Shown piece after piece: positions 1-5,746 of a stretch of 6,354 bases of DNA (position 1 is the stretch's first letter; the number at the start of each line of letters is the position of its first letter). A model generated the notes under the pieces. That model was not told where the DNA came from. It worked only from the letters and a program-made list of their open reading frames with translations, and ran no database searches. A program made the position numbers and the translations under genes. Source of the DNA: Treponema sp. (lineage in GTDB: Bacteria > Spirochaetota > Spirochaetia > Treponematales > Treponemataceae); contig JAGARY010000018.1 in the NCBI GenBank assembly GCA_017622055.1, positions 1 through 6,354 of the forward strand. The letters run 5' to 3'.

Positions 1-363
1 ATTTTGGTTACAAAAGGAAGCGATGCTGAAGTTTGTAAAGAAAAAGTAGAAATGATTCAGCTTTTGGCTGGTATTAAAAATATTGATTTTGTGGAATCAA
101 AACCAGAAAGTTCAATTGGAACTGTTGGAAAAGGTTTTGAATCATTCATCATTGTGGACGAAACAATCAATAAAGAACAACTTTTGGCTAGATTCAAAAA
201 AACACTTGAAAAAGAACAAGGTTATGCTAGAATGAGTCAAAATAAATTGAATGGTAATTTTGCACAACACGCTCCTGCTGAACTTGTTGAAAAAGAAAAA
301 CAAATTTTGGAAGAAGCAAACCGCAAAATTGAAAAACTTCAAAGTTATATTGATAGTTTGTAA
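1..363 (+). CDS. valS: Valyl-tRNA synthetase, C-terminal fragment (5' end outside window)
   Basis: This is the last 120 residues of a class I aminoacyl-tRNA synthetase that charges tRNA-Val in the cytoplasm. The frame is open at base 1 (Ile-Leu-Val-Thr), so the gene starts upstream and the TTG at 4 is not a start. Visible residues 1-50 are the end of the anticodon-binding region, with the GKGFESFIIVDE stretch near the junction. Residues from about 52 to 120 form the charged C-terminal coiled-coil arm of bacterial ValS. The segment NFAQHAPAELVEKEKQ is close to the family signature in which NF is followed by APAEVVEKEK. The catalytic HIGH and KMSKS motifs would lie upstream. The HD hydrolase gene follows after 33 bp with no terminator visible, which suggests co-transcription. 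The alternative, another long-armed synthetase, is unlikely given the APAELVEKEK match. Confidence 0.93.
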   Translation: MLVTKGSDAEVCKEKVEMIQLLAGIKNIDFVESKPESSIGTVGKGFESFIIVDETINKEQLLARFKKTLEKEQGYARMSQNKLNGNFAQHAPAELVEKEKQILEEANRKIEKLQSYIDSL

Positions 364-384
364 TAGAAGAAAATTATAAAAATC

Positions 385-391
385 AAGGAGG
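385..391 (+). promoter_or_regulatory. Strong ribosome binding site for the HD hydrolase gene
   Basis: AAGGAGG lies 5 bases before the ATG at 397. It fixes the start at 397: an in-frame GTG at 391 overlaps this site and cannot be the start. It is the best Shine-Dalgarno match in the window, which shows that this organism does use such sites. Confidence 0.85.
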
Positions 392-396
392 TGTAT

Positions 397-1029
397 ATGG
401 CTAAACAAAAGTACGAAATGAAAATTGAACGTTCTCTAAAGATGAACGACAAAGATATGAGTCAGCTTAGTGATATGCACCTTGCGCCTTACATGCAGCT
501 GGCAACAAATTTAATTGGCAAAGCTCGTCATGCTGGTGGAAATATGTTTCGCCATCAAATGGACACTTTGGCAATTTTGATTGATTATGGTTATATTGAT
601 TCTGTTTTGTTAAAGGCTGCTACAATTCACGATACTATAGAAGATATTCCAGATTTTGACAAAAATTTAATTTTGCAGGCTGATCCAGAAGAAGGACAGG
701 CTGTTTTAGATTTGGTTTTGGAAGTTACCCGCCGTGAAAATGAAGATAAAAGACAATTTTTACTTCGCATTTTGAATACTGGAAGTCAAAAAGCAAAAGT
801 TTTAAAATGTGCTGACCGCATTTCTAATATGATTTCTTTGGGGTATGTTACAGATCCAAAATTTATTGAACGTTATTGTGACGAAACAGAATTTTTTCTT
901 TTGCCTATGTCAATTGAAGTTGATTTTAATATGTATCAAGAATTAATCAATTTAATTTTAACTCGTCGCCGTTATTTGGAAGATGGCGGATATTTTGATA
1001 ACCGCAGCAAAGAATCTTCTCAGTGCTAA
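397..1029 (+). CDS. Stand-alone HD-domain hydrolase, SpoT/Mesh1-like (putative small alarmone hydrolase)
   Basis: The product is a 210-residue cytoplasmic protein containing only the HD phosphohydrolase fold of the RelA/SpoT family. The expected metal ligands are present: H53, the H78-D79 doublet and D140. The catalytic pair E82-D83 lies in HDTIED, and the KCADRISNM segment with D140 and N144 matches the family KLADRxxNM motif. R44 sits where Rel enzymes have a substrate-contacting arginine. No synthetase, TGS or ACT domain is present, and the length suits a small alarmone hydrolase. By family knowledge it would remove the 3'-pyrophosphate of (p)ppGpp using Mn2+; this is inference. The usual HP after the first ligand is HQ here, and the segment before it is shorter than in Rel. 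Its placement 33 bp after valS suggests co-expression with tRNA charging. It could instead act on another nucleotide. Confidence 0.82.
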   Translation: MAKQKYEMKIERSLKMNDKDMSQLSDMHLAPYMQLATNLIGKARHAGGNMFRHQMDTLAILIDYGYIDSVLLKAATIHDTIEDIPDFDKNLILQADPEEGQAVLDLVLEVTRRENEDKRQFLLRILNTGSQKAKVLKCADRISNMISLGYVTDPKFIERYCDETEFFLLPMSIEVDFNMYQELINLILTRRRYLEDGGYFDNRSKESSQC

Positions 1030-1041
1030 CAGTGACAATGT

Positions 1042-1070
1042 ACTGGACTGCCACGCTGCGCTCGCAGGGA
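1042..1070. repeat. GC-rich inverted-repeat element between the HD gene and ndk
   Basis: A GC-rich island sits in otherwise AT-rich sequence. At 1056-1067 the arms CTGCG and CGCAG surround two bases; as an RNA hairpin this would be a 4-bp stem with loop GCTC. The element begins ACTGGAC and ends GGGA, as does the larger hairpin element at 5638-5669. No T-run follows, so it is not a standard terminator for the HD gene. It may be a dispersed intergenic repeat. Confidence 0.4.
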
Positions 1071-1109
1071 CATGATGCAAGATAAGTTTGAACATGGGGC
1101 GCTATCGGA

Positions 1110-1144
1110 TTGAATTTACTCTTTTCTTTCACTATAATTATAAT
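1110..1144 (+). promoter_or_regulatory. Sigma70-type promoter for ndk, at the start codon
   Basis: TTGAAT at 1110-1115 and TATAAT at 1133-1138 are separated by 17 bp, a near-ideal housekeeping promoter. A second TATAAT lies directly after the first, at 1139-1144. Using the first -10 box, transcription would start near 1145, just before the ATG at 1148. No Shine-Dalgarno sequence precedes the ATG, so a leaderless or nearly leaderless mRNA is predicted. Confidence 0.65.
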
Positions 1145-1147
1145 ATT

Positions 1148-1594
1148 ATGACAAGATGTTTTACAATGTTAAAGCCAGGTGTGGTAAATCGTCGCTTGGT
1201 AGGTGAAGTTATTGAACGCCTTGAAAAAAAAGGTTTCAAATTAGTTGGTTTAAAAATGATGCAAGTTTCAAATGAACTTGCTTGTTCACATTATGCAGAA
1301 CATAAAGAAAAACCTTTCTTTGGTGAATTGGTAGATTATGTTACTTCTGGTCCAGTTGTGGCTATGGTTTGGCAAGCAGATGATTGTGTAGCTTTGATGA
1401 GAAAAATGTGTGGTGCTACAAAACCTTCTGAAGCAATGCCAGGTACAATTCGTGGAGATTATTGTTCACATACATCACACAACATTATTCACGCTTCTGA
1501 TAGTGACGAAAGTGCTGCCAGAGAAATTGCCCTTTGGTTCAACGAAAACGAACTTATTGATTGGGACGATTGCTGCGGCGAAAAATGGTATTAA
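1148..1594 (+). CDS. ndk: Nucleoside diphosphate kinase
   Basis: This 148-residue cytoplasmic enzyme transfers the gamma phosphate of ATP to other NDPs through a phosphohistidine, balancing the NTP and dNTP pools. The active-site motif NIIHASDS carries the catalytic H115. Other nucleotide-site residues are in their expected places: K9, Y49, R85, T91, R102 and N112, within ATKPSEAMPGTIRGDY. The ATG at 1148 is chosen because MTRCFTMLKPG is the normal family N-terminus. A longer frame back to 1088 would add 20 unconserved residues that run through the promoter. The end, LIDWDDCCGEKWY, is a few residues longer than in short bacterial enzymes and resembles the tail of longer NDKs. The gene has its own promoter and lacks a Shine-Dalgarno site. 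gpsA follows after 18 bp and is probably read from the same transcript. Confidence 0.95.
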   Translation: MTRCFTMLKPGVVNRRLVGEVIERLEKKGFKLVGLKMMQVSNELACSHYAEHKEKPFFGELVDYVTSGPVVAMVWQADDCVALMRKMCGATKPSEAMPGTIRGDYCSHTSHNIIHASDSDESAAREIALWFNENELIDWDDCCGEKWY

Positions 1595-1602
1595 TCTTTT
1601 TT

Positions 1603-1606
1603 GGAG
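1603..1606 (+). promoter_or_regulatory. Ribosome binding site for gpsA
   Basis: GGAG lies 6 bases before the ATG at 1613. It supports that start over the in-frame TTG at 1601, which lies just upstream of the site and would give a four-residue extension. Confidence 0.65.
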
Positions 1607-1612
1607 ACTTGT

Positions 1613-2662
1613 ATGACTAGTAAATCTGTTGGAATTATTGGTGGGGGTGCCTGGGGAACAGGTTTAGCTCAAGCTATTGCTCGCGGTGGACACTCTGTTC
1701 AAATTTGGGCAATTGAAGAAGAAGTTTGTAATTCCATTAATAATGAACACGAAAACAAATTATTTCTTCCAGGATTTAAATTAAGCGAATCTATTACTTG
1801 TTCAAATGATATTATTGAAGTTGCAACAGATAAAGAATTTTTAATTATTGCTACACCTTCAATCTTTTTGGCAAGTACAATCAAGAAAATTGTTAATGTT
1901 CCAAATATTATGGACGGTTCTACAGTAATTGCTTCTTTAACAAAAGGTTTTGTTCCTTCAGAAAATGGTCCAAAACTTGTTCTTGAAACAATGGAAGATG
2001 TTCTTCCAGAAATTTATAAAGATTGCACTGTTTATGTTGCTGGTCCTAGTCATGCAGAAGAAGTTGCTATGGGAAAAATTACAGGTCTTGTGGCAGCTTC
2101 TTTAAATCCAAAAAATTCAATTAAAGTTAGAGAATTATTAAAAGTTCCTGGCTTAATGGTTTATTCTTCTTTTGATATTATTGGTGTTCAAATTTGTGCT
2201 GCTGCAAAAAATGTTATTGCAGTTGTTTACGGTGCAATGGACGCTATTTCTGAAACTTCAAGTCTAATTGGCGACAACTGTGAATCTTTATTAATGGCTG
2301 CCGGATTAAACGAAATTCAAACTTTAGGATTTGCAATGGGTGCTACTCACGCCGAAACATTCACTTCTATTAGTGGAGTAGGCGACTTGGATGTTACTTG
2401 TAAAAGTAAATACGGCAGAAACAGACGTTTTGGTCAAGATTTAATTAAAACAGATATGCTTTCTAAGTTTAAAAATATTGATGATTTAATTGCCAACGTT
2501 TCAAAAATTGGTTATTTGCCAGAAGGTGCAATAGCTTGTAAATATGTTTACGAAATTGGAAAGAAAAAAGATTTAAAACTTCCTTTAACTTATGTTTTGT
2601 ACAGAATTTTAAATAAAGAATGTTCTGTTCAACAAGCGTTAGAAGAAGTTATGAGTTTGTAA
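1613..2662 (+). CDS. gpsA: NAD(P)-dependent glycerol-3-phosphate dehydrogenase
   Basis: The 349-residue cytoplasmic enzyme reduces dihydroxyacetone phosphate to sn-glycerol 3-phosphate, the backbone of membrane phospholipids. The N-terminal Rossmann fold begins at once with GIIGGGAWGTGLA (residues 7-19), including the dinucleotide-binding GGGAWGT. Next come SLTKGF (109-113), with the conserved K111, and AGPSHAEEV (143-151), a variant of the usual GPSFAKEV. The catalytic lysine is K199 in AAAKN, where many members have ALKN. The C-terminal substrate-binding domain contains SGVGDLDVTCKSKYGRNRRFG (254-274) and PEGAIACKYVYEIG (303-316). Length is typical of the family. The gene follows ndk by 18 bp and precedes ffh by 46 bp, consistent with one transcription unit. 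I see no terminator between them. Confidence 0.96.
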   Translation: MTSKSVGIIGGGAWGTGLAQAIARGGHSVQIWAIEEEVCNSINNEHENKLFLPGFKLSESITCSNDIIEVATDKEFLIIATPSIFLASTIKKIVNVPNIMDGSTVIASLTKGFVPSENGPKLVLETMEDVLPEIYKDCTVYVAGPSHAEEVAMGKITGLVAASLNPKNSIKVRELLKVPGLMVYSSFDIIGVQICAAAKNVIAVVYGAMDAISETSSLIGDNCESLLMAAGLNEIQTLGFAMGATHAETFTSISGVGDLDVTCKSKYGRNRRFGQDLIKTDMLSKFKNIDDLIANVSKIGYLPEGAIACKYVYEIGKKKDLKLPLTYVLYRILNKECSVQQALEEVMSL

Positions 2663-2708
2663 AAATAAATTTCTAAGATTTAAGAATAATTTGTAGTGGG
2701 TGTAAAAA

Positions 2709-4154
2709 ATGTTAGAAAAAATTACAGGTACATTTAGTGGAATTGTAAAAAAACTTAGTGGAAAATCTACAATTACAGAAAAAAATATTGAAGAAAGCGT
2801 TGAAGAAATTAAAATGGCGCTTTTGGAAGCTGATGTAAACTTAAGAGTAGTTCGTCGCTTTGTAAATTCTACTATTGAAGAAGCTAAAGGTGAAAAAGTA
2901 TTAAAAGCGGTAAATCCTGGTCAACAGTTTACAAAAATCATTTATGACAAAATGGTTAGTATGCTTGGTGACACAAAACAAGATTTGCACTTAAAAGGTC
3001 CTGATACTCAATCTGTAATTTTAATGCTTGGTCTTCAAGGTGCGGGTAAAACTACTGCTGCACATAAACTTGCTGCAAAATTATTAAAAGAAGGAAGAAA
3101 ACCTTTACTTGCAGCTTGTGACTTAGTTCGTCCTGCTGCTGTGGAACAACTTTCCCAACTTGGAGAAAAAATTGGTGTTCCAGTTTATAAAGAAAATTCA
3201 AAAGATGCTGTAAAAAATGCAAAAGAATCAATTGATTTTGCACGCAAAAACGGATACGACACTGTAATTATTGATACTGCTGGTCGTCTTCAAATTGATG
3301 AAGAAATGATGGACGAACTTGTTCGCGTAAAAAAAGCAACTTCTCCAGTGGAAGTTCTTTTGGTTGCAGACTCAATGACTGGTCAAAATGCAGTTGATAT
3401 TGCAAAATCTTTTGATGAACAACTTGGTCTTACTGGTGTAATCTTAACAAAATTTGACTCTGACGCTCGTGGTGGTGCGGCTTTATCTCTTAAAACAATT
3501 ACTGGAAAACCAATTTTATACATTGGTACAGGTGAAAAAACAGAAGATTTTGAAGTTTTCCATCCAGAAAGAATTGCTAGTCGTATTCTTGGTATGGGTG
3601 ACGTTGTTTCTTTGGTAGAAAAAGCTCAAGAAACTGTTGATGCAGAAGAAGCAATGAAACTTCAAAAGAAAATGGCTCGCAATGAATTTACTTTACAAGA
3701 TATGCTTGAACAATATCAATCTGTAAAGAAAATGGGAAATATGCAATCAATTATGGATATGATTCCTGGAATGAGTGGCATGGATGCAAGCCAAATGGAT
3801 TTTTCTTCTTTGAAAAAGAACGAAGCAATTATCCAAAGTATGACATATAAAGAAAGAGCAAATCACTTGATTATTGGTCCTAGCCGTAGAAAAAGAATTG
3901 CAAAAGGTTCTGGAACAAGTGTTGCCGAAGTTAATAAATTATTGAAACAATTTGAAAAAACAAAATTGATGATGAAAAAAGTTAGCCGAAACAAAGGAAT
4001 GCAAGGCAAAATGATGAGCCAAATGGGAATTGATCCTTCTGCGTTAGCTGGCGGAATGGGTGGAATGCCAGGAGGACTTGGCGGCCTTGATATGAATTCG
4101 TTAAAAGGCATGGATATGAAAAAACTTGCCGAACTTGCTAAAAAGTTTAGATAG
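2709..4154 (+). CDS. ffh: Signal recognition particle GTPase Ffh (SRP54)
   Basis: This 481-residue protein binds SRP RNA and the signal sequences of nascent membrane proteins, and delivers ribosomes to the receptor FtsY. The domains are in standard order. The N domain helical bundle covers about residues 1-95. The G domain covers about 100-295, with P-loop GLQGAGKTT (108-116), the DLVRPAA loop (138-144), DTAGR (189-193), TKFDSDARGGAALS (247-260) and GTGEK (273-277). The M domain runs from about 300 to the end, with the RNA-binding signature RRKRIAKGSG followed by EVNKLLKQF (393-416) and a Met/Gly-rich tail. The G4 motif is TKFDS, where most bacteria have TKLDG. The Shine-Dalgarno site is poor, with only a GTGGG-like stretch about 8 bases upstream. 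The N-terminus MLEKITGTFSGIVKKLSGK is typical, so the start is secure. A terminator follows directly. Confidence 0.97.
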   Translation: MLEKITGTFSGIVKKLSGKSTITEKNIEESVEEIKMALLEADVNLRVVRRFVNSTIEEAKGEKVLKAVNPGQQFTKIIYDKMVSMLGDTKQDLHLKGPDTQSVILMLGLQGAGKTTAAHKLAAKLLKEGRKPLLAACDLVRPAAVEQLSQLGEKIGVPVYKENSKDAVKNAKESIDFARKNGYDTVIIDTAGRLQIDEEMMDELVRVKKATSPVEVLLVADSMTGQNAVDIAKSFDEQLGLTGVILTKFDSDARGGAALSLKTITGKPILYIGTGEKTEDFEVFHPERIASRILGMGDVVSLVEKAQETVDAEEAMKLQKKMARNEFTLQDMLEQYQSVKKMGNMQSIMDMIPGMSGMDASQMDFSSLKKNEAIIQSMTYKERANHLIIGPSRRKRIAKGSGTSVAEVNKLLKQFEKTKLMMKKVSRNKGMQGKMMSQMGIDPSALAGGMGGMPGGLGGLDMNSLKGMDMKKLAELAKKFR

Positions 4155-4160
4155 TATTAT

Positions 4161-4191
4161 AAAATGTCGGGCCAAACCCGACATTTTTTTT
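4161..4191 (+). terminator. Rho-independent terminator after ffh, shared by the convergent MATE gene
   Basis: A 7-bp GC-rich stem (TGTCGGG at 4165-4171 with CCCGACA at 4177-4183, loop CCAAA) is extended by four A-T pairs and followed by eight T's at 4184-4191. It begins six bases after the ffh stop. On the opposite strand the same hairpin begins right after the MATE stop codon and is followed by only four T's, so termination should be stronger for ffh. Confidence 0.92.
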
Positions 4192-5515
4192 ACGTTACTT
4201 CGTGAAGCCATTTTCCACTTAAAACACGGATTGCACCAATTATTGCTTTTACAATAGATTCACTGCAGAAGAATAAATAAATCATTGGGGCTGGAAGATG
4301 AAGAACAAAGGCTGCCACGTATCCCAATGGAATTGCAACACACCATAAAACAACAATTTCTGCAACCGCAGAAAAAACTGTATCTCCACCGGCTCTACAA
4401 ACTCCCACAATCCAGTTCATACAGAAAGAATTGAAAGGGTAAACAAAAATCAAAATCATTAAAATTGCTGTGGCTGTTTTTATAATTTCTTGGTCTACGT
4501 TAAAGAAAACTGGCAACAATTTTGAAAGTGGCACTAAGAAAACACCAACAAAGGCTCCAATTAATGGCATAAACCACATGGATCGTTTTGCATAAGTTTT
4601 TGCCTCGTCAATTTTCTTTTCGCCAATTCGTTTTCCAATTAAAACGCCAACACCGTTTCCAAAGCCCATGCAGAATACCCAAGTTAGCTGGCTAATTGTT
4701 CCTGTAATGCTGTAGGCTGTAAATGCGTTTGTTCCTGCGTGAGCAAAAATTGCGTTGTAAACAGAAGTTCCAAGCCCCCAAAAAGTTTCGTTTATAATTA
4801 CTGGGAATGCAATTTTTAAGAATTTTACTATAAAATATCTGTTGAATCCTAAAAGTTCTTTTAATTTTCCGCAAATTTCGTATTTGTGCGAATATGACCA
4901 AGTTGCTAAAATTACAAGTTCAATTATGCGTGAAATTACAGTTGCAATTGCGGCTCCTTTTACCCCAAGCCCTGCAACAAAAATGAGCAAATAATTTGCA
5001 ATTAAGTTTGTAAAAAGTGAAATTGAAGTACAAACTAATGGCAATTTTACACGTTCTGTACTGCGAAGAGCCAATGTAATAGAAAAACTGATTGCTGTGG
5101 GAACATAACTTAAACATACAAATCTAAGATAATTTCCGCCTACTTGAATAACTTGAGGATCTGGAGAATATAATCGAATTAGTTGATTTGGAATTAAAAG
5201 ACAAACAATTGTAAATATAAAAGAAACGACAAAAGCAATAAGAGTCATTAATCCCAGTGATTTTCTAATTCCCGCTAGGTCTTTTTTGCCCCAGAATTGA
5301 GCAATAAAAACACCACCGCCAGAAGTAATTCCAAAAAGAATCATATTTAAAATAAAAAATATTTGATTTCCAAGTCCAACAGCTGCAATTTCTACGCTTC
5401 CAAGCCGACCAATCATAATTGTGTCTAGCATATTTACAAAGTTTTGCAAAAGTGCTTGCAAAGAAATTGGAATTGCAATTGCAACTAAAGATGAATAAAA
5501 GCCTTTAGATTTCAT
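4190..5515 (-). CDS. MATE-family multidrug/cation antiporter
   Basis: The 441-residue protein is an inner-membrane transporter with about 12 hydrophobic segments and no other domain. The first half opens with AIPISLQALLQNFVNMLDTIMIGRLG (about 14-39), the hallmark first helix of MATE proteins, with its proline and D31. The second half repeats this pattern as AFPVIINETFWGLGTSVYNAIFAHAG (about 236-261), as expected for the internal duplication. Other family marks are LRSTERVKLPL (150-160) and GVCRAGGDTV (371-380). By family knowledge such proteins export drugs or metabolites using a Na+ or H+ gradient; the substrate cannot be read from sequence. A lipid flippase of the MurJ branch is less likely. 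The stop codon overlaps the T-run of the ffh terminator. The start has no Shine-Dalgarno site and lies 8 bases after a TATAAT box. Confidence 0.92.
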   Translation of the reverse strand: MKSKGFYSSLVAIAIPISLQALLQNFVNMLDTIMIGRLGSVEIAAVGLGNQIFFILNMILFGITSGGGVFIAQFWGKKDLAGIRKSLGLMTLIAFVVSFIFTIVCLLIPNQLIRLYSPDPQVIQVGGNYLRFVCLSYVPTAISFSITLALRSTERVKLPLVCTSISLFTNLIANYLLIFVAGLGVKGAAIATVISRIIELVILATWSYSHKYEICGKLKELLGFNRYFIVKFLKIAFPVIINETFWGLGTSVYNAIFAHAGTNAFTAYSITGTISQLTWVFCMGFGNGVGVLIGKRIGEKKIDEAKTYAKRSMWFMPLIGAFVGVFLVPLSKLLPVFFNVDQEIIKTATAILMILIFVYPFNSFCMNWIVGVCRAGGDTVFSAVAEIVVLWCVAIPLGYVAAFVLHLPAPMIYLFFCSESIVKAIIGAIRVLSGKWLHEVT

Positions 5516-5523
5516 AGAAAATT

Positions 5524-5551
5524 ATTATAGTTTTTATAGGGATTTAATCAA
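5524..5551 (-). promoter_or_regulatory. Promoter for the MATE gene, at the start codon
   Basis: On the - strand TTGATT (5551-5546) and a perfect TATAAT (5529-5524) are separated by 16 bp. The -10 box ends 8 bases before the ATG at 5515, so transcription would start near 5517 and leave at most a few untranslated bases. No Shine-Dalgarno sequence is present. Confidence 0.6.
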
Positions 5552-5559
5552 GAAGGGGG

Positions 5560-5591
5560 ATTTTGTGAGTTTGTAAGTTTGTAAATTTGTG
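5560..5591. repeat. Four degenerate 8-bp tandem repeats
   Basis: The units are ATTTTGTG (5560-5567), AGTTTGTA (5568-5575), AGTTTGTA (5576-5583) and AATTTGTG (5584-5591). The middle two are identical. They lie directly upstream of the MATE promoter and run into the next hairpin. Confidence 0.6.
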
Positions 5592-5611
5592 CCTAATTTT
5601 GGCTTAGGCAC
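5589..5611. repeat. 8-bp inverted repeat (hairpin)
   Basis: GTGCCTAA (5589-5596) pairs perfectly with TTAGGCAC (5604-5611) around a 7-base loop. Neither strand has a T-run after it, so it is not a clear terminator. It lies about 38 bp upstream of the MATE -35 box and could be an operator or a remnant repeat. Confidence 0.5.
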
Positions 5612-5620
5612 TTGAGCGGG

Positions 5621-5633
5621 CGGGCGAAGCCCG
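5621..5633. repeat. Short GC-rich hairpin with GAA loop
   Basis: CGGGC (5621-5625) pairs with GCCCG (5629-5633) around GAA, within a GC-rich stretch (5614-5640) unlike the surrounding AT-rich DNA. It directly precedes the composite repeat. Confidence 0.4.
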
Positions 5634-5637
5634 AGCC

Positions 5638-5740
5638 ACTGGACCAGTTTTGTGAATGCAAAACTGGGAAGCGGCTGACCGTTAGGGAACAGCGAAAACG
5701 CCGACCTTTTTGAAAAACGTAGTTTTTCAAAAAGGGAAGC
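5638..5740. repeat. Composite intergenic repeat with two strong hairpins and GACC/GGGAA modules
   Basis: Three modules open with GACC (5642, 5677, 5703) and close with GGGAA (5666, 5685, 5734). Module 1 encloses a 9-bp perfect stem (CCAGTTTTG 5644-5652 with CAAAACTGG 5659-5667). Module 2 encloses only GTTA. Module 3 encloses a 14-bp perfect stem (5705-5718 with 5722-5735, three-base loop). Modules 1 and 3 continue as GGGAAGC. The region is noncoding and ends 6 bp from the stop of the CBM48 gene. It looks like a dispersed palindromic repeat with exchangeable stems; its function is unknown. Confidence 0.5.
5705..5735 (-). terminator. Possible transcription end hairpin for the CBM48 gene
   Basis: A 14-bp perfect stem with a three-base loop begins 11 bp after the - strand stop codon, the right place for a terminator. 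On the - strand it is followed by TCGGCG, not a T-run, so classical intrinsic termination is doubtful. It may instead protect the mRNA 3' end or simply be part of the repeat. Confidence 0.3.
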
Positions 5741-5746
5741 CCTTGT

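Noticed and set aside
142..408. 88-residue frame on the - strand under valS
   Set aside because: It is Phe-rich and opposite an AAA/GAA-rich coding strand, with no family resemblance; a shadow of valS.
1088..1147. 20-residue N-terminal extension of ndk from a TTG
   Set aside because: The residues are not conserved in NDKs and the stretch contains the ndk promoter.
2663..2708. Separate promoter for ffh in the 46-bp gap
   Set aside because: Only weak AT-rich matches with poor spacing are visible; read-through from ndk-gpsA is simpler.
3863..4111. 82-residue Pro-rich frame opposite the end of ffh
   Set aside because: It is the reverse reading of the Met/Gly-rich Ffh tail, with no start context or similarity.
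5589..5740. CRISPR array or phage attachment site
   Set aside because: The repeats differ in sequence and spacing, there are no equal-length spacers, no cas or integrase genes and no tRNA nearby.
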